A model generated the notes under the pieces. That model was given only the letters and a program-made list of their open reading frames with translations. It made no database searches and was not told where the DNA came from. The position numbers and the translations under genes are program-made. From NCBI GenBank assembly GCA_034521975.1, contig JAXHLR010000005.1, forward strand, positions 434,001-498,000: a stretch of 64,000 nucleotides of DNA. The letters are read 5' to 3'. Below are positions 40,125-52,246 of the stretch, piece by piece (the first letter of the stretch is position 1; each line of letters starts with the position of its first letter). This DNA comes from Acidimicrobiales bacterium (GTDB lineage: Bacteria; Actinomycetota; Acidimicrobiia; Acidimicrobiales; SKKL01).

Positions 40125-41156
40125 ATGACCATCGACGCACCGGACTCGACGGGGCTGCGCGACGCCCTGCTGGGCCGTCCCGAACGCATCGCGCGCATGC
40201 TCGACACCGCCGGGCCCGTCGACGGGCTGCCGCGTCACGAGCAGGTGTCCAACGTCGTGGTGATCGGCATGGGCGAGGCTGCGCTGGCCGGCGACCTGCT
40301 CGAGGCGGTGGCCGGCCCGTTCATGGCGGTGCCGCTGGTCGTGCACCGCGGCTACGAGCTGCCGTCGTTCGTCGCCCCCGACAGCCTGGTCATCGCCATG
40401 TCGGTGTCGGGCGCCACCGACGAGACGGTGGAGGCCACCGAGGCGGCCTATGAGACCGGCGCATCGCTCGTGTCGGTCACCAGGTCCGACGGCTATCTCG
40501 CCGAGCTCACCAGCGCCTGGCAGACCCCGGTGATCGAGTTGCCCGACGACGTCGGACCTCGGCTCGAGTTCGTCCCGCTGGCCGTCGCCGGGCTCATCGC
40601 CCTCGAACAGGTGGGCTTCTTCCCCGGTGGCCGCGAATGGCTCGACCGGGCCGTCGCCCAACTCGCCCGGCGGCGCGACCAGCTCGTGTCGGTCGACGAT
40701 GTGGCCGCACGGGTGGCCCGCACCATCGACCGCACCCTGCCGGTCGTCTACGGCGCCGGACCCATCGGGCGGGTGGCCGCGATGCGCTGGAAGCAGCAGT
40801 TCAACCTCACCGCCAAGGTGGCGGCGTTCGCCAACTTCGTGCCCGAGCTGTGCCACAACGAGGTCGCCGGATGGGGCCAGCACGGCGACCTGACCCGCCA
40901 GGTCTTCACCCAGCTCGACCTGCGTCACGACCACGAGCACCCCAACGACACCGAGCGCCTCGATCGGGTCGACGACCTCATGCTCGAGGTCGTGGCCGAC
41001 CAGGTCAGGGTCGAGGCCGAGGGCGACGGGGCGCTGGCCCAGCTCCTCGACCTGGTGCTCATCGGCGACCTGGCCGCGGTCGAGATCGCGCGGCGAGAAG
41101 GGATCGACCCCGGTCCGGCCCCCGCGGTCGAAGCGGTTCGGATCACCGCAGGGTAG
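40125..41156 (+). CDS. Bifunctional phosphoglucose/phosphomannose isomerase-type SIS protein
   Basis: A 343-residue protein with two SIS sugar-isomerase folds. The phosphate-binding SVSGATDETVEAT and the later FNLTAKVAAFANFVPELCHNEVAGW (with the catalytic Glu/His region) match the archaeal and actinobacterial PGI/PMI family. Expected role: fructose-6-phosphate to mannose-6-phosphate (and glucose-6-phosphate). The usual SxSGxT start is SVSGAT, intact. It begins seven bases after the Trm112-like gene and completes the supply route to manB. Confidence 0.88.
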   Translation: MTIDAPDSTGLRDALLGRPERIARMLDTAGPVDGLPRHEQVSNVVVIGMGEAALAGDLLEAVAGPFMAVPLVVHRGYELPSFVAPDSLVIAMSVSGATDETVEATEAAYETGASLVSVTRSDGYLAELTSAWQTPVIELPDDVGPRLEFVPLAVAGLIALEQVGFFPGGREWLDRAVAQLARRRDQLVSVDDVAARVARTIDRTLPVVYGAGPIGRVAAMRWKQQFNLTAKVAAFANFVPELCHNEVAGWGQHGDLTRQVFTQLDLRHDHEHPNDTERLDRVDDLMLEVVADQVRVEAEGDGALAQLLDLVLIGDLAAVEIARREGIDPGPAPAVEAVRITAG

Positions 41157-41157
41157 C

Positions 41158-41163
41158 TACACT
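41158..41163 (+). promoter_or_regulatory. -10 element upstream of ahcY
   Basis: TACACT is placed to start transcription near 41170, which gives an unusually long leader for this window. No clear -35 is visible. Confidence 0.45.
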
Positions 41164-41288
41164 GTCGGCTGGCCTTCCGGGGCTGGGCTGTGCAGAGTGG
41201 GTCAGTGGGCCCCAGCCTGGCCCGGAACGTGCTGTTCGCCGCGCTTGTCGCGCGGTCCCCCGACCCCGTCCAACGGAGCCCACCACAC
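41164..41288 (+). promoter_or_regulatory. Structured ahcY leader, candidate riboswitch
   Basis: The leader of about 120 bases can form stem P1 (41175-41181 TTCCGGG with 41221-41227 CCCGGAA) enclosing P2 (41182-41187 GCTGGG with 41211-41216 CCCAGC). An independent hairpin (41239-41244 CCGCGC with 41250-41255 GCGCGG) lies before a weak GGAG (41275-41278). A second GGCTGG copy (41167-41172) could pair with the same CCAGCC, giving a mutually exclusive fold. Sensing of S-adenosylhomocysteine or SAM is plausible from the gene downstream, but I could not match the SAH riboswitch consensus. Confidence 0.4.
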
Positions 41289-42758
<1,470 letters not shown>

Positions 42759-42796
42759 ATCGAATCCGGTATCGGGCGAAGGAGGACCGCGGTTCA

Positions 42797-42812
42797 CGCG
42801 CCCACGGGCGCG
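42797..42812 (+). terminator. Hairpin downstream of ahcY
   Basis: Perfect inverted repeat CGCGCCC (42797-42803) and GGGCGCG (42806-42812), 38 bases after the ahcY stop. No U-tract follows, so intrinsic termination is uncertain. A second small hairpin (CTGCT/AGCAG, 42817-42833) follows. Confidence 0.4.
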
Positions 42813-42886
42813 CCAACTGCTGTCGCGAAGCAGATCGGGCGAGGGCGGCCAGCTCTCGTCTCGGTCGCGACCGAAGAGGGGGACAT

Positions 42887-43747
42887 GTGCACGAGCTCGA
42901 TGGCAAGGTGGCGGTCATCACCGGCGCGGCGAGCGGCATCGGCGCGGCCATGGCCCGGCGCTTCGCGACCGACGGGATGGGGCTCGTCCTCGCCGATGTC
43001 GAAGAGCCGGTGCTCGACGAGCTGGTCGACGAGCTCGTCACCGGCGGTGCCGAGGCGATCGGTGTCCCGACCGACGTGTCCGACGCGGGCCAGATGGACC
43101 GTCTCGGCGCCGCTGCCTTCGACCGGTTCGGGCAGGTCAACGTGGTGTGCAACAACGCCGGGGTCAGCGGTTCGTCGGCCCCGGTGCACGAACTGCGGAC
43201 CGCGGACTGGGAGTGGGTGCTCGGCGTCAACCTGATGGGTGTCGTCCACGGGCACCGGGTGTTCCAATCCCATCTGATGAGCCACGGCGACGGCCACATC
43301 GTCAACACCGCGTCGGTCGCCGGTCTGACCGCCTTCTCGGGCATGGCGCCGTACCACGCCTCCAAGCACGCGGTCCTGGCCCTGTCGGAGGTCGTGCACT
43401 CCGAGCTCGCGGCCGCGGGGTCCCCAGTGGGCATCACCGCGCTGTGCCCGGGCTGGGTGAGCACCCGCATCGCCGAGTCCGACCGGAACCGGCCCGAGCA
43501 GGTGCCCGAGCCGCTCATCGGCGAGCCCGAGGAGCAGGAGCAGATCCGGGCGCTCATCCGCGACTTCATGGCCGGTCACCAGCCGCCGGACGAGGTGGCC
43601 GCCCTGGTCGTGGACGCCATCCGCGAGCGGCGCTTCTACCTCTTCACCGCCAGCGACTGGAGCGAGCGCATCGCCGAGCGCCACGCCGACATCGTCGCCG
43701 CCCGCAACCCCAGACCCAAGGGCTCCATGGCCGAGGAGACCACCTGA
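42887..43747 (+). CDS. Classical short-chain dehydrogenase/reductase
   Basis: A 286-residue classical SDR. The cofactor motif is TGAASGIGAA, followed by CNNAGVSG, catalytic Ser in NTASVAG and YHASK (Tyr/Lys intact), then PGWVSTRI. The acidic residue after strand 2 (LADVEE) predicts NAD(H) preference. The GTG at 42887 overlaps an out-of-frame ATG at 42885. The start rests on a purine-rich AGAGGGGG upstream and on the conserved N-terminus beginning immediately. Substrate unknown. Confidence 0.88.
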   Translation: MHELDGKVAVITGAASGIGAAMARRFATDGMGLVLADVEEPVLDELVDELVTGGAEAIGVPTDVSDAGQMDRLGAAAFDRFGQVNVVCNNAGVSGSSAPVHELRTADWEWVLGVNLMGVVHGHRVFQSHLMSHGDGHIVNTASVAGLTAFSGMAPYHASKHAVLALSEVVHSELAAAGSPVGITALCPGWVSTRIAESDRNRPEQVPEPLIGEPEEQEQIRALIRDFMAGHQPPDEVAALVVDAIRERRFYLFTASDWSERIAERHADIVAARNPRPKGSMAEETT

Positions 43748-43752
43748 TCCGA

Positions 43753-44160
43753 CTACCGGCCCTCGACCAGATGGTACGCCACGCCGAGCCGGTCGTAGGT
43801 GCGCGTCGCGCGCCGATCGCGTGTCAACAGCAGCTCACCGTGCTCTGCCGCAGTGAGGCCGACCAGGGCGTCATAGACCGCCCCTCCCTCGAGTCCCGCT
43901 CCCGCGACCAACGAGAGGAGATTCCGCTGCAGTGTGGCGGGTGCGGTCAGCAGTGCGTCGTCGGTCCACCGATTGAGGAGCCGGTCGGCAGTCGTGGAGT
44001 CGACCCGGTGCGGCGCGGGGAGTCTCGTCATGACCGAGTACGACTCGACGATCACGTGGGTGGGCAAGCGGGCGTCGACCGTTGCCTCGCGGCAGGCGTC
44101 GTGGTGCTCGTGCCAGGTCAGGAGGGCAGGAACGCAGACGCTGGTGTCGAGCGCGGTCAC
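43753..44160 (-). CDS. vapC: VapC family PIN-domain ribonuclease toxin
   Basis: A 135-residue PIN domain. N-terminal TALDTSVCVPAL supplies the first acidic residue, IVESYSVMTRLP the conserved Glu, and YDALVGLTAAEHGELLLTRDRRA the later Asp pair. The GTG start overlaps the stop of the antitoxin gene (GTGA at 44160-44157), the usual antitoxin-first VapBC arrangement. Predicted to cleave RNA (often tRNA or rRNA) when freed from VapB. Confidence 0.88.
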   Translation of the reverse strand: MTALDTSVCVPALLTWHEHHDACREATVDARLPTHVIVESYSVMTRLPAPHRVDSTTADRLLNRWTDDALLTAPATLQRNLLSLVAGAGLEGGAVYDALVGLTAAEHGELLLTRDRRATRTYDRLGVAYHLVEGR

Positions 44161-44402
44161 CGGCGGGTGCGGTCGAGGGCGGAGAACAGCTCGTCGTCGG
44201 TGAGCGGCGGCAGCGAGTCGATCGGGGTCGCGACCAGGCCTTCCGCGGTCTCGGTCAGCTCGACCGACGCAGGGGCGGCGACGATCTCGATGACCCCATC
44301 GCGCTCGACGATGTCGACCTCGCCTCCGGCGAGCAGGCGAAGTCGTTCGCGGATGGCCTTGGGCACGACGATCCGCCCGGCGCGATCGATGGTTGTTCGC
44401 AT
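44157..44402 (-). CDS. vapB: VapB family (SpoVT/AbrB-fold) antitoxin
   Basis: An 81-residue protein whose N-terminal half is an AbrB/SpoVT swapped-hairpin DNA-binding domain (TTIDRAGRIVVPKAIRERLRL). The C-terminal half is an acidic toxin-binding tail (DELFSALDRTRR at the end). The ATG at 44402 is preferred over an upstream in-frame ATG because the domain starts right after it and TAGAAT sits seven bases upstream. It likely represses its own promoter together with VapC. Confidence 0.87.
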   Translation of the reverse strand: MRTTIDRAGRIVVPKAIRERLRLLAGGEVDIVERDGVIEIVAAPASVELTETAEGLVATPIDSLPPLTDDELFSALDRTRR

Positions 44403-44415
44403 GGCACCGATTCTA
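44403..44415 (-). promoter_or_regulatory. Leaderless promoter -10 of vapBC
   Basis: TAGAAT on the minus strand (44415-44410) is seven bases before ATG 44402. Flanking AT-rich sequence contrasts with the GC-rich surroundings. Confidence 0.55.
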
Positions 44416-44499
44416 CCATCATTCATGCCAGGACTTCGGACCTGGTCGATGTTCGCGACGTCCTGCACCCCCGGGCCAGGATGTACCTGGCCGCTGACC

Positions 44500-45120
44500 T
44501 CAGAGTCGTGGCGTCCAGCGTCCGAGGAAGAACTGGACGTTGGGACCCACCGTCAGCGCGAACAGCAGCGTGCCGAGTCCCACGGTGCCGCCGAGCACCA
44601 AGCCGGTGGTCAGTGCACCCAGCTCGATCAGGGTCCGCACCCGACGCACCGAGGGACCACGCCGGGCGATGCCGGTCATCAGCCCGTCGCGGGGCCCGGG
44701 GCCGAGGCCGGCTCCGATGTAGAGGCCAGATCCGGGGCCGAACAGCAGTGCCCCGATCGTGACGAACACCAGCCGCTGCCACAGCAGTGAGGGCTCGGGC
44801 AGCCACCACAGGGTGATGTTGACCGTCGTGCCGATGAGCACCGCGTTGGCGATGGTGCCGATGCCCGGTCGTTCCCGCAGCGGGATCCAGATCAGCAGCA
44901 GCGAGCATCCGACGAGGATGACCACGGTGCCGATGGGGATCCCGCTGCGTTCGCTGATGCCCTGGTGCAACACGTCCCAGGGACTGAGCCCCAGGTCGGC
45001 GTTGATCATCAGCGCCAAGCCGAACCCGCACAGCACCAAGCCGAGGAACAGGCGGGGCAGACGCAGCGCCAGCTCGCGCCGAGGAACGATGAAGCTGGTG
45101 GTGACGGGGACGTGGACCAC
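44500..45120 (-). CDS. YczE/YyaS/YitT-type membrane protein
   Basis: A 206-residue membrane protein with about five hydrophobic helices. Family features are GLALMINADLGLSPWDVLHQGIS after the first helix and LYIGAGLGPGPRDGLMTGIARR in the middle, as in YczE-like integral membrane proteins. The transport or regulatory role of the family is not settled. The GTG start at 45120 is supported by a leaderless -10 element. Confidence 0.83.
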   Translation of the reverse strand: MVHVPVTTSFIVPRRELALRLPRLFLGLVLCGFGLALMINADLGLSPWDVLHQGISERSGIPIGTVVILVGCSLLLIWIPLRERPGIGTIANAVLIGTTVNITLWWLPEPSLLWQRLVFVTIGALLFGPGSGLYIGAGLGPGPRDGLMTGIARRGPSVRRVRTLIELGALTTGLVLGGTVGLGTLLFALTVGPNVQFFLGRWTPRL

Positions 45121-45132
45121 CGGGGCAGGCTA
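45121..45132 (-). promoter_or_regulatory. Leaderless promoter -10 of the YczE-type gene
   Basis: TAGCCT on the minus strand (45132-45127) is followed by six bases and GTG 45120. Confidence 0.6.
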
Positions 45133-45190
45133 GCGACGGCGTGCCGGCGGGCTCGCTCGAGTTGTCACAGGTCACAGGGAGGATGGGGTC

Positions 45191-45817
45191 GTGCTGACCA
45201 CCACCCGCTGCCCCATCTGCCGCCGGTCCGGCGGTGCCCCCTGCCTCGAGTGCGTCGAACTGTTCGCACCCCTCGGCCGCCTCCTCCCGCCGCCGGGGCT
45301 CGACGCACTCCATGCCGCGGTGTCCTATGAGGACGCGGCCCGGCCCCTCATCACCAGCCTCAAGTACCGCGACCAGCGGGCAGCCACGAGCTGGCTCGCC
45401 GACGCCATGGTCGCGGTGCTGCCGGGAAGCGCCAGGCCCGAGGTGGTCACCTGGGCACCGACGACCGCCGCCCGGCGGCGCGCCCGCGGGTTCGACCAGG
45501 CCGAACTGCTGGCCAGGGCGGTGGCCCGCCGGTTGCGGGTCCCGGCACGGCGCCTGTTGCGCCGCCAGGCGGGGTCGTCCCAGACAGGCCGGTCGGCCTC
45601 GGCCCGGCACCGAGACGTCGCGGCCTTCGTCGGGGTGCGCCGCCACCCCGGCAACGTGGTGGTCCTGGTCGACGATGTGGTCACCACCGGCGCCACCCTC
45701 TCTGCCGCGGCGACCCCGCTGCGTCGGGCCGGCGCCGCTCGCGTGATCGGGCTCGTTGCCGCGGCCACCCCGGCCCCTGGCTCCACAGCCGGTAGCGTGC
45801 GAAGCGATGACCGATGA
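45191..45817 (+). CDS. comF: ComF family phosphoribosyltransferase-like protein
   Basis: A 208-residue protein. The N-terminal zinc-knuckle-like cysteines (CPICRRSG, CLEC) are followed by SLKYRDQRAATSWLADAM. The PRPP-binding loop is VVVLVDDVVTTGATLSAA, and RRRARGFDQAELLARAVA is characteristic of ComF. The family is linked to DNA uptake in competent bacteria, but in actinobacteria its role is unclear. GTG start after AGGGAGGA. It precedes the response regulator, whose start lies inside its 3' end. Confidence 0.9.
   Translation: MLTTTRCPICRRSGGAPCLECVELFAPLGRLLPPPGLDALHAAVSYEDAARPLITSLKYRDQRAATSWLADAMVAVLPGSARPEVVTWAPTTAARRRARGFDQAELLARAVARRLRVPARRLLRRQAGSSQTGRSASARHRDVAAFVGVRRHPGNVVVLVDDVVTTGATLSAAATPLRRAGAARVIGLVAAATPAPGSTAGSVRSDDR
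45793..45806 (+). promoter_or_regulatory. -10 element of the response-regulator gene
   Basis: TAGCGT (45793-45798), inside the 3' end of comF, lies eight bases before ATG 45807. Confidence 0.4.
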
Positions 45818-46478
45818 CGCCACGCTTCGGGTCCTGGTGTGCGACGACCACCCCCTGTTCCGTCGAGCAGTGGTCACCGCGCTCGAAGACTCGGGCATGC
45901 AGGTCGTGGCCGAGGCCACCACCGGAGCCGAGGCGGTCGAGCGTGCCGTCGATCATGCGCCCGACGTCACGCTCATGGACCTGCGCATGCCCGGAGGCAC
46001 CGGGATCGAGGCCACCGAGCGCATCCGTCGCGCCCGGCCGTGGTCGCGGGTGCTGGTGTTGACGGTCAGCGACGATCTCGACGAGCTGTTGGCGGCCATC
46101 CGGGCAGGAGCGGTCGGCCATCTCCGCAAGGAGGAGTCGATGGGGGTCCTTCCCGACGCGGTCCGGTCGGTCCACATGGGCGGTGTCGTGCTCGGGCCGG
46201 CGCTGGCGCGAGCTGTCCGCCTCGAGCTCGATCGCATTCGCCGCTCGCAGCGCGACGCCCCGCCCGATCCCGACGACGCAGGTGCGTGGGCGCCGTCCGA
46301 TCGTCAGCGCGAGCTGCTCGACCGGCTGGCCGAGGGCGCTGACATTCCCGCGGCCGCGACAGCCCTTGGCGTCGACGCGTCCATGGCCCGCACCGAGCTG
46401 AGGGCAGCGCTCGAGGGCCTGCACCGACGTGCCAGGAGCGATGCCGGCGCCGACGAGGACACCGGAGACGCGGGCTGA
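45807..46478 (+). CDS. Orphan response regulator with degenerate NarL/LuxR-type output domain
   Basis: A 223-residue protein. The receiver domain (about 7-125) has the acidic pair in VLVCDDHPLF, the phosphoacceptor Asp in VTLMDLRMPG, Thr in VLTVSDD, and the conserved Lys in HLRKEES. The C-terminal region (about 160-215) looks like a LuxR/NarL helix-turn-helix (APSDRQRELLDRLAEGADIPAAATALGVDASMARTEL) but lacks the usual signature residues. No histidine kinase is adjacent. The gene overlaps comF by 11 bases and ends 39 bases before secA, a position often held by hpf in other actinobacteria. Confidence 0.82.
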   Translation: MTDDATLRVLVCDDHPLFRRAVVTALEDSGMQVVAEATTGAEAVERAVDHAPDVTLMDLRMPGGTGIEATERIRRARPWSRVLVLTVSDDLDELLAAIRAGAVGHLRKEESMGVLPDAVRSVHMGGVVLGPALARAVRLELDRIRRSQRDAPPDPDDAGAWAPSDRQRELLDRLAEGADIPAAATALGVDASMARTELRAALEGLHRRARSDAGADEDTGDAG

Positions 46479-46501
46479 ACGCCACCGCAAGGGCGCATCG
46501 G

Positions 46502-46517
46502 TAGACTCGGAGACCTC
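46502..46517 (+). promoter_or_regulatory. -10 element of secA
   Basis: TAGACT (46502-46507) ends ten bases before ATG 46518; a short GGAG lies within the gap. Leader length would be zero to a few bases. Confidence 0.4.
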
Positions 46518-49211
<2,694 letters not shown>

Positions 49212-49214
49212 ACG

Positions 49215-50327
49215 GTGCGTGACCTGACCGACGAGCTCGTGGTCCTCCGCCGCCGTCTCGACGAGGCCGAGGGGTACCTCAAGGTGCCCGAGCTGCGGGC
49301 CCGCCAGCCCCAGCTCGAGACCGAGGCCTCGCGCCCCGATCTCTGGGACGATCCCGACAAGGCACGACAGGTCACCACCGAGCTCACCGCCGTCAACGAC
49401 GACCTGGGCCTGGTCGACTCGCTCCTCGAGGCGATCGAAGAGGTCGAGACCCTCTACGAGATGGCTCGCGAGGAGGGTGACGACAGCCTCGAGCCCGAGA
49501 TCGACGACGCACTGGGCGCACTCGGGGTCCGCTTCGACGCGCTCGAGCTGCGCTCGCTCTTCTCGGGCGAGCACGACGAGCGGGATGCGGTCTGTGAGAT
49601 CCACTCCGGTGCCGGCGGCACCGACTCCCAGGACTGGGCCAACATGATGCTGCGCATGTACATCCGCTGGGCCGAGCGCCGAGGCTTCGACGTCGAGCTC
49701 GACGAGGTGCAGGCGGGTCAGGAGGCGGGCATCACCGTGGCAACCTTCATCGTCAAAGGTCGCTACGCCTACGGTCTGTTGCAGGCCGAACGGGGCGTCC
49801 ACCGTCTGGTGCGGATCTCACCGTTCGACTCCAACGCCCGGCGCCACACCGCATTCGCGTCGTTCTCGGTGGTTCCCTTCATCGAGATGGGCGAGGTCGA
49901 GATCGACATCGACGACAAGGACCTGCGCATCGACACCTTCCGGTCCTCGGGTGCCGGCGGCCAGCACGTGAACGTCACCGATTCGGCGGTGCGGATCACC
50001 CACCTCCCCACCGGCATCGTCACCTCGTGCCAGAACGAGCGGAGCCAGCGCCAGAACAAGGACCGGGCGATGCAGATCCTGGTCGCCAAGCTGGCCGATC
50101 GCGAGCGCGAGCAGCGCGAGGCCGAGCTGGCAGCGATCGCGGGGGAGCAGCACGAGGTGGGCTGGGGGAGCCAGATTCGCTCATATGTGCTGCACCCCTA
50201 CCAGATGGTGAAAGACCTGCGCACCGACCACGAGGTCGGTAACGTCGACGGCGTGCTCGACGGCGACCTCGACGGGTTCATGGAGTCCTACCTGCGGTGG
50301 CGGCGCGCCGCAGCGAACACCGAGTGA
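49215..50327 (+). CDS. prfB: Peptide chain release factor 2
   Basis: A 370-residue class I release factor. The stop-codon recognition motif is SPF (202-204, in RISPFDSNARRH), specific for UGA/UAA. The peptidyl-hydrolysis motif is GGQ (248-250) in GAGGQHVNVTD. The GTG at 49215 is three bases after secA. The reading frame is continuous from the N-terminus, so the autoregulatory in-frame UGA and +1 frameshift known from enterobacterial prfB are absent. Confidence 0.96.
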   Translation: MRDLTDELVVLRRRLDEAEGYLKVPELRARQPQLETEASRPDLWDDPDKARQVTTELTAVNDDLGLVDSLLEAIEEVETLYEMAREEGDDSLEPEIDDALGALGVRFDALELRSLFSGEHDERDAVCEIHSGAGGTDSQDWANMMLRMYIRWAERRGFDVELDEVQAGQEAGITVATFIVKGRYAYGLLQAERGVHRLVRISPFDSNARRHTAFASFSVVPFIEMGEVEIDIDDKDLRIDTFRSSGAGGQHVNVTDSAVRITHLPTGIVTSCQNERSQRQNKDRAMQILVAKLADREREQREAELAAIAGEQHEVGWGSQIRSYVLHPYQMVKDLRTDHEVGNVDGVLDGDLDGFMESYLRWRRAAANTE

Positions 50328-51478
50328 TCACCGGCCGCTGTCGCTCGCCCGCCCTCGTGGTGGGCGTGATGGCAGCGGTGCTCGCGGCGTGCTCGGCCGC
50401 CGAGGCCGACCGGGCTGCCGGCCCCCAGCTGGCCGGACACCAGCGATCGGTCGCGATCAGCGCGGCGACCTCCACCCCGGCCAAGGCGCTGGTCAGGCTC
50501 GACCCGTCGCAACGGACCCGACGGATGAGCGTGGTCGTCGGGGGCGACCTCCTGATCCACGAATCGGTGTGGGAGTCGGCCCGCAGCTATGCCGACGACG
50601 ACGGGTTCGACTTCGGTCCGATGTTCGAGCCGGTGGCCGATGTCATCGGTGGTGCCGACCTGGGGATCTGCCATCTGGAGGTTCCTCTGTCGGCCGACAA
50701 CACCGGGCTGGCGAGCTACCCCCGGTTCAACGCGCCACACCAACTGGCCGACGCCATCGCCGCCGCGGGGTTCGACGGCTGCTCCTTCGCCTCCAACCAC
50801 ACCCTCGACCAGGGCGTCGACGGCATCGACGCCACGCTCGACCACCTCGACCGGGTGGGTGTCGGTCATGCCGGGGCTGCCCGTACTGCCGAGGAGGCAG
50901 CCACGATCCGCACCTATGAGGTTCGAGGTCACCGCATCGCCCACCTCTCCTACACCTACGGCTTCAACGGGTTGCGGCGCCCGGCAGGCGAGGAGTGGCG
51001 GGCCAACCTCATCGACCCGGCGCGCATCGGCGAGGCCGCGGCTCGCGCCCGCGCCGAGGGCGCCGACCTGGTGTTGGTCAGCCTGCACTGGGGTGCCGAG
51101 TACGTGCATGCGCCCAACCAGTACCAGCGCGACGTGGCGGCCGCGGTGGCCGGTACCGGCGATGTCGATCTCATCATCGGACACCACGCGCACGTCATCC
51201 AGCCGGTCGAGGTGGTCGATGGCACCTGGGTGGCCTACGGGGTCGGGAACCTGTTGTCGAACATGGGCCAACCTGCCCGCCGCGACGGGGTGCTGGTCGA
51301 GGTGGCCTTCGAGGCCGGCCCGCAGGAACCGTTCGAGGTGGTCGAGGTCGGGTTCCTGCCCACCCAGGTGGAGATTCCCGGCCACCGGATCGTGCCCGCT
51401 CCTCCCGATTCGTGGGAGCGCACGGCCTCGCGCCTCCAGCGTGAGGGAGCGCCGATGGCCGTTGTGCACCGCGACTGA
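50324..51478 (+). CDS. CapA-family (PGA_cap) metallophosphatase-like lipoprotein
   Basis: A 384-residue protein. The GTG at 50324 overlaps the prfB TGA (GTGA) and gives a signal peptide ending in the lipobox VLAAC. The rest is a CapA/PgsA-type calcineurin-like fold: VVVGGDLLIHESVW near the N-terminus, CHLEVPLS, FASNHTLDQG, VSLHWGAEY, IIGHHAHVIQPVE. These supply the Asp, Asn and His metal ligands. CapA homologues take part in poly-gamma-glutamate capsule or other envelope functions. No capB/capC genes are nearby, so the function may differ. Confidence 0.88.
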   Translation: MITGRCRSPALVVGVMAAVLAACSAAEADRAAGPQLAGHQRSVAISAATSTPAKALVRLDPSQRTRRMSVVVGGDLLIHESVWESARSYADDDGFDFGPMFEPVADVIGGADLGICHLEVPLSADNTGLASYPRFNAPHQLADAIAAAGFDGCSFASNHTLDQGVDGIDATLDHLDRVGVGHAGAARTAEEAATIRTYEVRGHRIAHLSYTYGFNGLRRPAGEEWRANLIDPARIGEAAARARAEGADLVLVSLHWGAEYVHAPNQYQRDVAAAVAGTGDVDLIIGHHAHVIQPVEVVDGTWVAYGVGNLLSNMGQPARRDGVLVEVAFEAGPQEPFEVVEVGFLPTQVEIPGHRIVPAPPDSWERTASRLQREGAPMAVVHRD

Positions 51479-51510
51479 CGGGATGACACAGTGAGGGGTC
51501 CGCGCTGCGG

Positions 51511-51527
51511 TAACGTGATCGTAACAT
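51511..51527 (+). promoter_or_regulatory. Candidate promoter region of ftsEX
   Basis: Two TAnnnT hexamers, TAACGT (51511-51516) and TAACAT (51522-51527), precede ftsE in the gap after the CapA gene. A GGGAG about nine bases before GTG 51562 could serve as the ribosome-binding site, so this transcript would have a leader. Confidence 0.35.
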
Positions 51528-51561
51528 CGTCGAGCCCCGACCCGCCGGGAGATCTGCCCCT

Positions 51562-52239
51562 GTGATCAAGCTGGAGAACGTCACCAAGTCCTACGGTGAC
51601 GACGTGGTCGCGCTGCGCAGTGCCAGCGTCGACATCCAAAAGGGTGAGTTCGTGTTCTTGGTGGGAGCCTCCGGTTCGGGCAAGTCCACCTTCATCCGCC
51701 TGCTCAACCGCGAGGAGACCCCCGAAGAGGGCGAGATCTACGTCGCGGGCAAGGACATCGGACAGCTGTCGTCGTGGAAGATCCCGTACCTGCGTCGCAA
51801 CATCGGCTGCGTCTTCCAGGACTTCAAGCTGCTCATGACCAAGAACGTCGGCGAGAACGTCGCCTTCGCCCTCGAGGTCATCGGCCAGCCCAAGCACGTC
51901 ATCAAGACCCAGGTGCCCGCCATCCTCGAGCTGGTGGGCCTCGAGGGCAAGGCCCACCGCTATCCCCACGAGCTCTCCGGTGGGGAGCAGCAGCGGGTGT
52001 CGGTGGCCCGGGCCTTCGTCAACCGCCCGCTCATCCTGTTGGCCGACGAGCCCACCGGAAACCTCGACCCCACCACTTCGGTGGGCATCATGCGACTGCT
52101 GGACCGCATCAACCGCACCGGCACCACGGTGGTCATGGCCACCCACGACCGCGGCATCGTCGACACCATGCGTCGCCGGGTCATCGAGCTCGAACACGGC
52201 AGCATCGTCCGCGACCAGTCGCGCGGCGTCTACGACTAG
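51562..52239 (+). CDS. ftsE: Cell-division ABC transporter ATPase FtsE
   Basis: A 225-residue ABC ATPase: Walker [10 protein letters not shown] (35-43), Q-loop FQDFKLL, signature LSGGEQQR, Walker [12 protein letters not shown], and switch ATHD. It pairs with FtsX to couple ATP hydrolysis in the cytoplasm to peptidoglycan hydrolases outside the membrane during division. GTG start. ftsX follows after seven bases. Confidence 0.96.
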   Translation: MIKLENVTKSYGDDVVALRSASVDIQKGEFVFLVGASGSGKSTFIRLLNREETPEEGEIYVAGKDIGQLSSWKIPYLRRNIGCVFQDFKLLMTKNVGENVAFALEVIGQPKHVIKTQVPAILELVGLEGKAHRYPHELSGGEQQRVSVARAFVNRPLILLADEPTGNLDPTTSVGIMRLLDRINRTGTTVVMATHDRGIVDTMRRRVIELEHGSIVRDQSRGVYD

Positions 52240-52246
52240 GAACAAC

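Noticed and set aside
41164-41288. Assignment of the ahcY leader to the known SAH riboswitch
   Set aside because: The conserved core sequences I remember for that family are not present; only a structured leader can be claimed.
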